The notes under the pieces: model-generated
Told to the model about the DNA's origin: nothing
What the model saw: the letters and a program-made list of their open reading frames with translations, nothing else
Databases searched by the model: none
Assembly (NCBI GenBank): GCA_002788865.1
Contig: PFSC01000156.1
Location: 1 to 34,786, forward strand
From: Candidatus Roizmanbacteria bacterium CG_4_9_14_0_2_um_filter_39_13
GTDB lineage: Bacteria; Patescibacteriota; Microgenomatia; UBA1406; GWC2-37-13
Direction: 5' to 3'
Length of the DNA: 34,786 bases
Shown here: piece after piece, positions 24,123-30,917 of the stretch
Numbering within the stretch: position 1 is the stretch's first letter
Layout: the number at the start of each line of letters is the position of its first letter
Position numbers and translations under genes: made by a program

Positions 24123-25382
24123 CTATTTCCTCAATATCTCTCTCACTCTTTTTACTCCTTTGACCAACTTCTCCACATCTTCCTCATTATTGTAAATATA
24201 AAAACTTGTTCGAACTGTTGCAGGAATATTCAACCTTGAATGAAGGGGCATTGTACAGTGATGACCTGCTCGTACCGCAATATTATTTTCATCCAGAATT
24301 TGTGCGATATCATGGGGATGAATTCCCTTCAAATTGAAAGAAATAATCCCAGCCATAAACTCAATATGTCGAGGTCCGTACATCACTATTTCATCAGAAA
24401 ATTCTTCGTTCAATCTCCTTGCCGCATACATCGCCAACTGTTTCTCATGATTTCTGATCGTATCAAAACCAAGATTTTCCAAGTATGCAATAGCTTCCTT
24501 CAACGCAATTACTCCAGAAATATTGGGTGTTCCTGCCTCAAATTTATGAGGAACATCTGCAAATGTAGTTTCCTCAATTGACACGTTTCGGATCATATCT
24601 CCACCATATTGATATGGCGGCATTTTTTCCAGAAGATCATACTTTCCCCACAAAACTCCAACTCCGGTTGGACCCAGCATTTTATGGGAAGAAAATGCAA
24701 GAAAATCACACCCCAAGTCATGCACATCAATTTTTAAATGCGGAACTGCTTGTGCAGCGTCAACAATAGTGATAATATCTGGACTGACTTTTTTTGCTTC
24801 AGCAATAATTTCCTTTACTGGATTTATCGTTCCAAGAGTGTTGGATACCATGGAAACTGCAAGTATTTTTGTTTTTTTTGTCACGATCCCATCGAGACTA
24901 ATATTAAATATCGTATTTTCCCCCCGTCGATCTGATTTTTCCACAATTGAAAGCTCGTAATGATCATTGATACCAATCACCTTGAAATCAGCTCCGACAG
25001 TGAATGCCAACTGCTGCCACGGCACAAAATTAGCATGATGTTCCATGATCGTCACCACAACCTCATCTCCCTTACTCACGATTTCCTGTCCGAGCGTTGA
25101 TGCGACAAGATTGAGCGACTCCGTTGCATTCCGCGTGAAAACGATCTCTTCTGAGCGGTTTGCATTGATATATTTTGCAACGACGGCTCTGGTATCTTCG
25201 TATTCCTGCGATGCTCTTTCTGAAAGTTTATATATTCCACGATGGATGTTTGCAGAATACTGAGTATAGTACTCTGACATCTTGTCAATGACGGACTGTG
25301 GCTTGAGCGAAGTTGCTCCCGAATCTAGATACACCAACTCTGGATGGGCGCTAAAAATAGGAAAATCTTTTTTTACATTCAT
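24123..25382 (-). CDS. sufS: cysteine desulfurase SufS
   Basis: A 419-residue PLP enzyme that takes sulfur from cysteine for cluster assembly. It opens FPIFSAHPELVYLDSGATSL (6-25) and has IMEHHANFVPWQ, IVDAAQAVPHLKIDVHDLGC, FSSHKMLGPTGVGVLWG (the PLP-binding lysine) and AGHHCTMPLH (the active-site cysteine). These are the class II (SufS-type) features, including the short cysteine loop. The partner SufU lies downstream on the same strand beyond the transposase. The gene is divergent from sufC, with a 39-base shared promoter region. The stretch about 170-180 (EKSDRRGENTIFNISLDG) is a non-conserved insertion. Confidence 0.95.
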   Translation of the reverse strand: MNVKKDFPIFSAHPELVYLDSGATSLKPQSVIDKMSEYYTQYSANIHRGIYKLSERASQEYEDTRAVVAKYINANRSEEIVFTRNATESLNLVASTLGQEIVSKGDEVVVTIMEHHANFVPWQQLAFTVGADFKVIGINDHYELSIVEKSDRRGENTIFNISLDGIVTKKTKILAVSMVSNTLGTINPVKEIIAEAKKVSPDIITIVDAAQAVPHLKIDVHDLGCDFLAFSSHKMLGPTGVGVLWGKYDLLEKMPPYQYGGDMIRNVSIEETTFADVPHKFEAGTPNISGVIALKEAIAYLENLGFDTIRNHEKQLAMYAARRLNEEFSDEIVMYGPRHIEFMAGIISFNLKGIHPHDIAQILDENNIAVRAGHHCTMPLHSRLNIPATVRTSFYIYNNEEDVEKLVKGVKRVREILRK

Positions 25383-25391
25383 TGTACAGAT

Positions 25392-25397
25392 ATTATA
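25392..25397 (-). promoter_or_regulatory. -10 box of sufS
   Basis: On the minus strand TATAAT lies nine bases before the sufS ATG. No good -35 is visible. With the opposite TATAAT at 25411 it makes a compact divergent promoter. Confidence 0.55.
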
Positions 25398-25410
25398 ACT
25401 GACTCCTTGT

Positions 25411-25416
25411 TATAAT
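25411..25416 (+). promoter_or_regulatory. -10 box of sufCBD
   Basis: TATAAT preceded by TGT gives an extended -10 (TGnTATAAT). It lies five bases before the sufC ATG at 25422, so transcript and translation starts nearly coincide. Confidence 0.65.
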
Positions 25417-25421
25417 TGAAT

Positions 25422-26156
25422 ATGCTAAAAATCAACAACCTCATCGTATCCATTGATGGTAAAACAATATTAAACGATATTAACTTTATCTTTGAAAAGG
25501 GGAAAACATACGCCATCATGGGCCCAAACGGATCAGGTAAATCTACGCTTGCCTATTCGCTTATGGGACACCCCGCTTACAAAATTTCAAATTCCAAATC
25601 ACAAATATCAAATGATAATACGATAGTGTTAAATGGAGAAGATATTACTGCAATGGAACCCCACGCGCGGGCACAAGCAGGCATGTTTCTTTCTTTTCAA
25701 ACACCTTTGGCACTTTCTGGCGTGAAGGTATACCAGCTTTTGCAACTTGCAATGCATGGCAAAAAGGATCCGCTCAAAATACGGAATGAAGCCAAAGCGT
25801 ATGCAAAAGAACTTGGAATAAGTGAAGAACTGTTAAATCGCCCACTCAATGAAGGTGCCTCAGGTGGAGAACGAAAAAAAATGGAAGTACTTCAAGCGGC
25901 AGTATTGGGCAAGAGCCTGCTAATATTTGACGAAGTTGATACCGGAGTAGACGTAGACGCGCTTAAATCTATTTCAAAATTTCTTATTAAATACAAAAAA
26001 GATAAAACGTACATTGTCATCACTCATTACAATCGAATTCTTCATTATCTGAAACCAGACCACGTGCTTGTCATGGTTGAAGGTAAGATAGTAAAAGTAG
26101 GCGGTCCAGAGCTTGCCAAAACAATTGAGGATGAAGGGTATGAAGCATTTACTTAA
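25422..26156 (+). CDS. sufC: SufC, ATPase of the iron-sulfur assembly complex
   Basis: A 244-residue ABC ATPase that drives the SufBCD scaffold. Walker A is GPNGSGKST, the signature GASGGERKKMEVLQ, Walker B SLLIFDEVDTGVDVDALKS and the switch VITHYNRILHYLKPDHV, all typical of SufC. I use the ATG at 25422; the frame also opens at TTG 25416, which overlaps the -10 box. Residues about 54-66 (KISNSKSQISNDN) do not belong to the family; they are encoded by an AT-rich repeat at about 25581-25617 that adds roughly eight residues in the loop before NTIVLNGEDI. It starts the plus-strand SUF arm and ends three bases before sufB. Confidence 0.95.
   Translation: MLKINNLIVSIDGKTILNDINFIFEKGKTYAIMGPNGSGKSTLAYSLMGHPAYKISNSKSQISNDNTIVLNGEDITAMEPHARAQAGMFLSFQTPLALSGVKVYQLLQLAMHGKKDPLKIRNEAKAYAKELGISEELLNRPLNEGASGGERKKMEVLQAAVLGKSLLIFDEVDTGVDVDALKSISKFLIKYKKDKTYIVITHYNRILHYLKPDHVLVMVEGKIVKVGGPELAKTIEDEGYEAFT
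25581..25617. repeat. AAATTCCAAATC-type insert inside sufC
   Basis: Words such as TTTCAAATTCCAAATCACAA make up this stretch. Translation gives Lys-Ile-Ser-Asn-Ser-Lys-Ser-Gln residues that have no counterpart in E. coli SufC. Confidence 0.65.
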
Positions 26157-26159
26157 TCT

Positions 26160-27572
26160 ATGAAAGTTACTCGAGACAAACAAAAAGAAGATCTCAATTT
26201 TGACTACAAATACGGGTTTTCTATGCCTGAAAAATCATTTTACAAGGCAAAAAAAGGTCTTCGAGAAGATGTGGTCCGCATGATCTCCAAGATCAAAAAA
26301 GAGCCAGATTGGATGTTGGAGTTTCGTTTGAAGGCATACAAAATCTTTCTCGAAAAGAACATGCCAAAGTTTGGTCCCAGTCTTGAAAACATAGATTTTG
26401 ACAATATATATTATTACCTCAAGCCGACAGAAAATCAGGCCGATGCTTGGGAAGACCTTCCTGCAGAAATAAAAGAGACCTACGATCGCATTGGAGTTCC
26501 AGAGGCAGAAAAGAAGTTTTTGGCTGGAGTAAGTGCGCAGTATGAATCTGAAGTCGTATACGAGAGCGTAAATAAAGAACTGGCAAAAGAAGGTGTGATT
26601 TTTTGTGACATGGACACAGCTCTTCGTGAACATGAAGATATCGTGAAGGAGTATTTTGGAACCTTGATTCCTGCACATGACAATAAGTTTGCTGCATTAA
26701 ATAGTGCCGTGTGGTCTGGTGGATCGTTTGTATACGTTCCCAAAGGTGTGAAGGTAAAACTCCCCCTTCAAGCATATTTTCGAATTAATGCTGAGCGATT
26801 TGGTCAGTTTGAACGAACCTTGATAATCGCAGAGGAAGGTAGCGATGTACATTATGTCGAGGGTTGTACTGCGCCCATCTATACAAGTGAATCGCTTCAC
26901 GCTGCAGTTGTAGAAATATTTGTAAAAAAAGATGCTCATGTTCGGTATACCACGGTGCAAAATTGGAGCACGAACATTTACAATCTCGTGACGAAGCGAA
27001 CTCATTGTGGTGAAAATGGATTTATGGAATGGATTGATTGCAATATTGGAAGTGGCATAACAATGAAGTATCCAAGTGTATACCTCCATGGAGAAGGCGC
27101 TCGCGGAGAGGTACTTTCGATTGCCTTCGCTGGCAAAGGTCAGATACAAGATGCGGGTGCCAAAATGATGCATTTTGCACCAAATACAAGCTCGCGTATC
27201 GTGTCAAAGTCCATATCAAAAGACGGAGGAAGAACATCGTATCGCGGACTCGTGCAGGTTTCCCCTGGTGCCAAAAACTCAACAGTCTTTGTGTCGTGTG
27301 ATGCTTTGATATTGGACGAAGAATCTCGATCTGATACCTACCCAACGATGAAAATTAAGGAAAATGATGTCGAGATACAACACGAAGCAACGGTCGAAAA
27401 ACTCGGCGATGAGAAATTGTTTTACCTCAGGTCTCGTGGACTAAATCGAGCCGACGCTGAAAGTGCTCTCGTTCTGGGATTTATGGAGCCAGTGACCAAA
27501 AAAATTCCTTTGGAATATTCAATTGAACTAAATAGATTAATTAAGTTAGAGATGGAAGGGAGTGTGGGGTAA
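26160..27572 (+). CDS. sufB: SufB, scaffold subunit
   Basis: A 470-residue SufB, close to the usual length. The N-terminal part (YKYGFSMPEKSFYKAKKGL, DWMLEFRLKAYKIF) precedes the right-handed beta-helix with VPKGVKVKLPLQAYFRINAE, EEGSDVHYVEGCTAPIYTSE, and the cluster region FVSCDALILDEESRSDTYPT, where the cysteine matches the essential SufB cysteine. GDEKLFYLRSRGLNRADAES and LEYSIELNRLIKLEMEG close the protein. SufB builds the nascent cluster with SufC and SufD. It begins three bases after sufC. A repeat element separates it from sufD. Confidence 0.96.
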   Translation: MKVTRDKQKEDLNFDYKYGFSMPEKSFYKAKKGLREDVVRMISKIKKEPDWMLEFRLKAYKIFLEKNMPKFGPSLENIDFDNIYYYLKPTENQADAWEDLPAEIKETYDRIGVPEAEKKFLAGVSAQYESEVVYESVNKELAKEGVIFCDMDTALREHEDIVKEYFGTLIPAHDNKFAALNSAVWSGGSFVYVPKGVKVKLPLQAYFRINAERFGQFERTLIIAEEGSDVHYVEGCTAPIYTSESLHAAVVEIFVKKDAHVRYTTVQNWSTNIYNLVTKRTHCGENGFMEWIDCNIGSGITMKYPSVYLHGEGARGEVLSIAFAGKGQIQDAGAKMMHFAPNTSSRIVSKSISKDGGRTSYRGLVQVSPGAKNSTVFVSCDALILDEESRSDTYPTMKIKENDVEIQHEATVEKLGDEKLFYLRSRGLNRADAESALVLGFMEPVTKKIPLEYSIELNRLIKLEMEGSVG

Positions 27573-27579
27573 TATTATT

Positions 27580-27728
27580 GTCATTCTGAGTAGGAGCGAA
27601 AGCGACGACCGAAGAATCCATGTATTGTCATGCTGAATTTATAGTTCAGCATCTTTGATCGATAGATCCTGAAACAAGTTCAGGATGACAGTGAGATACA
27701 TGGATCCTTCGCTCACGCTCGGGATGAC
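27580..27728. repeat. GTCATTC...GGATGAC dispersed repeat, copy 3 (composite)
   Basis: Starts GTCATTCTGAG and ends CTCGGGATGAC. Inside are GAAGAATCCATG, a second GTCATGCTGA start, and the hairpin TCCTGAAACAAGTTCAGGA. It looks like two or three repeat units next to each other and fills the whole sufB-sufD gap. Confidence 0.75.
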
Positions 27729-27743
27729 AAAGAATAAATATAT

Positions 27744-28316
27744 ATGATATTTACAAACCTCAACAAAACCAAACAAGATCACATGACCTTTGATAAAAAG
27801 GGAGAAACCTATGTGGTCTTTTTTCACAATATTTCTGGGAAATTAACCTTTGATATTACCGCTCCAAACATTGAGCTGTACATATATGGATTATTTACCG
27901 GCAAAAATTCTGATGAATTTCATATTGAAACTATTCAAAGACATACTGCTCCAGGATCGATTTCTGACCTTTTTATAAAAGGAGTATTTCAAGATACGTC
28001 CAAATTCATTTACCAAGGACTCATTCGACTGGAAAAAGACGCACAACAATCTCATTCCTATCAAAAAAATCAAAACCTCATCTTGTCTCCTGGAGTATTT
28101 GTGGATTCTCGACCGTATCTGGAAATTTTGGCTAATGATGTATTTTGTACTCACGGATCGACCACTGGTAAGCTGAGTGCCGATCAACTACTATATGCTC
28201 AAACCAGAGGCTTGGATAACGATACTGCCCGAGACATGCTCGTGCAAGGATTTATCGATGAAGTCTACGATAGAGTGAAAGCCAAGGTTCCCACATTTGA
28301 GCCTCTTAAACAGTAA
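27744..28316 (+). CDS. short SufD-like protein
   Basis: A 190-residue protein of the SufB/SufD beta-helix family. The C-terminal half shows it: ILSPGVFVDSRPYLEILAND, VFCTHGSTTGKLSADQLLYA (with the His-Gly seen in SufD) and RGLDNDTARDMLVQGFIDEV. It is less than half as long as E. coli SufD (about 420 residues): the N-terminal helical domain and part of the helix are missing. Following sufC-sufB, it most likely acts as the SufD partner in SufBC2D. The three-base gap spacing of sufC-sufB is not kept; a 150-base repeat lies in between. Its end overlaps the tsaD end by 11 bases on the other strand. Confidence 0.82.
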   Translation: MIFTNLNKTKQDHMTFDKKGETYVVFFHNISGKLTFDITAPNIELYIYGLFTGKNSDEFHIETIQRHTAPGSISDLFIKGVFQDTSKFIYQGLIRLEKDAQQSHSYQKNQNLILSPGVFVDSRPYLEILANDVFCTHGSTTGKLSADQLLYAQTRGLDNDTARDMLVQGFIDEVYDRVKAKVPTFEPLKQ

Positions 28317-29355
28317 CATCATTCAAAGAAAGTCTCGCTACTCTATCTATCTCAGATACGTCCGATACATACAAACCTCGCTCCGCTTTGATTGCTCCAA
28401 CTAACCCGATCATTGCAGCATTATCAAAGTTCAGGTATTTGTATGGCGGAAACCATACCTGACCATCTTGTTCATGAATCATTTTTCGAAGTAAATATCG
28501 AAGTCTCTGATTCACTGCAACTCCTCCACCAACCAAAACTCTATGAATGCCAGTGTGTGCAATTGCTTTCAGTGTTTTTCGGACAATGGTAGCAAAGACC
28601 GCCTCCTGAAATGAGCTTGCAAGAGGTGCTATATGAGCGATTCTGTCTTCTTCGGATAGCGATTGAGTAAAGTATAAAAATGATGTTTTGAGTCCTGAAA
28701 ATGAAAAGTCAAAATTGTGTGATCCGATCATCGGTCGAGGAAATTTGTATTGATCTACATTCTCAACTTGAGACGCCAACCTTTCAAGCACTGGACCGCC
28801 GGGATATCCAAAACCGAGCATTCGCGCAGCTTTATCAAGTGCTTCACCTGCAGCATCATCACGCGTCTCACCAAGTATCTCGTACATTAAATGATCCTTA
28901 AACAGCACGAGCTCGGTATGCCCACCAGAAACAAGAAGTCCGATATAGGGAAATTTGAAATCAGTTTTTGGATTTCCTTTACTGTTTTGGACGAAGGGGG
29001 AATAAAGATGCCCTTCTATGTGATTTACGGCAATGATTGGTTTTTTGATTGATTGAGATATTTTTTTGGCTTTTTTGATACCGACTTCAAGGGCTATTGC
29101 AAGTCCCGGACCATAGGTTACCGCCATAGCATCGCAATTCGTAATTAGTAATTGAGCATTCTTCATTGCCTTCTCGATTACCCAATCAATCCGTTCTTCA
29201 TGTGCTCGACGAGCAATTGAAGGGACTACTCCCCCCCATTTTGTATGCATCGCAATTTGTGAATATTCGACATGCGAAAGGACTCGCCGACCGCAAACAA
29301 CGGCAGCCGATGTCTCGTCACATGATGTGTCAATTGCAAGAATTGTTATATTCAT
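28306..29355 (-). CDS. tsaD: TsaD, tRNA N6-threonylcarbamoyladenosine transferase subunit
   Basis: A 349-residue TsaD (Kae1/Gcp). It transfers the threonylcarbamoyl group to A37 of tRNAs reading ANN codons. The metal-binding NHIEGH (H112, H116), ILAIDTSCDETSAAVV (5-20), GPGLAIALEVG, LLVSGGHTELVLF, and the closing FDNAAMIGLVGA are all present. Residues about 66-73 (NAQLLITN) are encoded by TTACTAATTACGAATT-type repeat words (29137-29157) and do not belong to the family; QNSKGNPKTDFKF (123-135) may be another such insert. It is convergent with the SufD-like gene and downstream of the TsaC-TsaE gene, with a repeat between them. TsaB is not in the window. Confidence 0.96.
   Translation of the reverse strand: MNITILAIDTSCDETSAAVVCGRRVLSHVEYSQIAMHTKWGGVVPSIARRAHEERIDWVIEKAMKNAQLLITNCDAMAVTYGPGLAIALEVGIKKAKKISQSIKKPIIAVNHIEGHLYSPFVQNSKGNPKTDFKFPYIGLLVSGGHTELVLFKDHLMYEILGETRDDAAGEALDKAARMLGFGYPGGPVLERLASQVENVDQYKFPRPMIGSHNFDFSFSGLKTSFLYFTQSLSEEDRIAHIAPLASSFQEAVFATIVRKTLKAIAHTGIHRVLVGGGVAVNQRLRYLLRKMIHEQDGQVWFPPYKYLNFDNAAMIGLVGAIKAERGLYVSDVSEIDRVARLSLNDVTV
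29137..29157. repeat. AATTAC/AATTCG repeat words inside tsaD
   Basis: A short run of AATTCGTAATTAGTAATT sequence, read in frame, giving LLITN in the protein before CDAMAVTYGPG. It resembles the inserts in the GT4 and TsaE genes. Confidence 0.5.
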
Positions 29356-29368
29356 AATAAATTCTCAT

Positions 29369-29551
29369 GTCATCCTGATCCCGACTTTACCTTGGGAGAA
29401 GGATCCATGCATTGTCATCCCACACTTACCTGCTCGCCCCCGCCTGCAACGCTACTATGCGTAGCATTTGCGGGCAGGTCTGGAGAGTGATTTAGGATCC
29501 AGAAAATACATGGATTCTTCGGTCGTCGCTTTCGCTCTTACTCAGAATGAT
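29369..29551. repeat. GTCATCC...GAATGAT dispersed repeat, copy 4 (composite)
   Basis: Starts GTCATCCTGATCC and ends CTCAGAATGAT. It contains GGATCC and the inverted pair CTGCTCGC / GCGGGCAG around ACGCTACTATGCGTAGC, so it can fold into a long hairpin. It fills the gap between tsaD and the TsaC-TsaE gene. At least two units appear nested. Confidence 0.75.
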
Positions 29552-29557
29552 AAATAA

Positions 29558-30655
29558 CTAACTTCTAATTGTTATCTTTCTTTCATTTTCATTCAGGTGT
29601 TCAATATTCACATGAACCACATTCGCTTTCTTACTAAACCGCTCATACATTTTTCCCAACTTTTCTCCCCACTCCACAACCATGATATTTCCTGGTTTAA
29701 GATACGATTCAAGACCTAGGTGTTCAAACTCCGCTTCTTCTTGAATATTGTATAAATCAACATGTATAAATTTCTTAGTTTGAAATTTGGATTTTGAATT
29801 TTGAAATTTCAAAATGTCATATTCATAATAAACCACATACGTAGGTGAGACAATTTTTTGTATTCCAAGATACTGAGCTATCCCTCGTGTCATTTCTGTT
29901 TTTCCTGATCCCAAGTCTCCCTTCAATACAATGACAATTGGTTTCTGATTCTTTTTTGCAATAATTTTTTTGATTATTGATTCTCCAATTTTTCGAGTTT
30001 CCTCAGAAGTTTGAGACGTCAGCTTTTCTATTTTCGCATTTGTAACTATGATGTCGCCTTCTCGAAGAATTTTCAAAGTGCTTTGGGTAAGATCAATCAC
30101 CGTTGACGGTTTGTTGAGAGGGAGCTTTCCCGCATCGACAATAAGATCTATCTGCTCATATTTGGATGTAGGAAGTTGATTTGTGAGAGATTCAATCGAA
30201 TAGTGTGGACTTTTCCCACCAAGGTTTGCAGATGTGGCGGTAATAGGAGAACCATATATTCGGGCGAGGCTCAAAAGTGGAAAATAATTGGGAATCCTCA
30301 TGCCAACTGTTCCATTTTCTGCTTCAAGTTCTTTTTGTACCGTATGTTTCGATGACAATACCATTGTAAATGGTCCTGGAAGCAGATCCGAGAGCATGAG
30401 TTTTTGTGTATGATTTATACACGCATGTCGCTCGCATTCGGCAATATCCGAAACAAAAATCGAAACTGCTTTTCCAGGAGCTCTATTTTTGAATGCAATT
30501 AATTTTTGGACAGCTTTTTCATTTGTCGCATCAACCAAAAGTCCATAAACGGTATCTGATGGAAATACCACAAGACCTCCACCTCGTAGTATTTTCGCAA
30601 CCGTCTCAATAACGTCGTTAGTATTTTTGGGTAAAAGTTTAATTATGCCTGTCAT
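29558..30655 (-). CDS. TsaC-TsaE fusion protein
   Basis: A 365-residue fusion of two t6A-pathway proteins. Residues 1-205 are TsaC/Sua5-YrdC, which makes threonylcarbamoyl-AMP: GGGLVVFPSDTVYGLLVDAT (25-44), KAVSIFV, GPFTMVL, NGTVGMRIPN, ITATSANLGGKSP and STVIDLT. Residues 215-365 are TsaE, the ATPase that resets TsaBD: Walker A GDLGSGKT (246-253), SPTYVVYYEYD, HVDLYN (298-303) and VVEWGEK. Residues about 281-294 (ILKFQNSKSKFQTK) come from an AT-rich repeat (29778-29812) placed between SPTYVVYYEYD and HVDLYN, which are close together in other TsaE proteins. TsaD is next on the same strand. A TATAAT lies 11 bases before the ATG. Confidence 0.93.
   Translation of the reverse strand: MTGIIKLLPKNTNDVIETVAKILRGGGLVVFPSDTVYGLLVDATNEKAVQKLIAFKNRAPGKAVSIFVSDIAECERHACINHTQKLMLSDLLPGPFTMVLSSKHTVQKELEAENGTVGMRIPNYFPLLSLARIYGSPITATSANLGGKSPHYSIESLTNQLPTSKYEQIDLIVDAGKLPLNKPSTVIDLTQSTLKILREGDIIVTNAKIEKLTSQTSEETRKIGESIIKKIIAKKNQKPIVIVLKGDLGSGKTEMTRGIAQYLGIQKIVSPTYVVYYEYDILKFQNSKSKFQTKKFIHVDLYNIQEEAEFEHLGLESYLKPGNIMVVEWGEKLGKMYERFSKKANVVHVNIEHLNENERKITIRS
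29778..29812. repeat. AAATTTCAAAATTC-type insert inside the TsaE domain
   Basis: AGTTTGAAATTTGGATTTTG-type words about 35 bases long in the TsaE part of the fusion gene, read in frame as Lys, Phe, Gln, Asn and Ser residues. Confidence 0.68.
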
Positions 30656-30746
30656 AGAAAGCTCACATTATACTGAATAAGGGTCTCTAGAACAAACTTT
30701 CAATACTTAAATGACACTCCCCGACCCAAGGGTCAAGGTATCTTGT

Positions 30747-30837
30747 GTCATCCCCGACCTGATCCCCGTTTTCACGGGGACGGATCCAGATCATTGTAAT
30801 AATCTAAAAACTGGATTCCTGCCTTCGCAGGAATGAC
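30747..30837. repeat. GTCATCC...GAATGAC dispersed repeat, copy 5
   Basis: Starts GTCATCCCCGACC, includes CCCCGTTTTCACGGGG and GGATCC, and ends CGCAGGAATGAC. It takes up about a third of the 262-base gap between the TsaC-TsaE gene and ftsH. The rest of the gap holds the two divergent promoters and no gene. Confidence 0.75.
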
Positions 30838-30881
30838 AAACTGTGTCAAGAACCCTGAACTCTTTCAATCTTTTTAACACC

Positions 30882-30910
30882 CTGATTTTCCCCACATGAT
30901 ATGTTAGAAT
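30882..30910 (+). promoter_or_regulatory. ftsH promoter
   Basis: An extended -10 TGTTAGAAT (TAGAAT at 30905-30910) with a weak -35 (CTGATT, 30882-30887) 17 bases away. The ATG at 30918 follows seven bases after the -10, which again suggests a leaderless mRNA. Confidence 0.6.
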
Positions 30911-30917
30911 AAGCTGT

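Noticed and set aside
26697..27173. 158-residue minus-strand frame opposite sufB
   Set aside because: It lies wholly inside a well-identified SufB gene, and its translation shows no family features.
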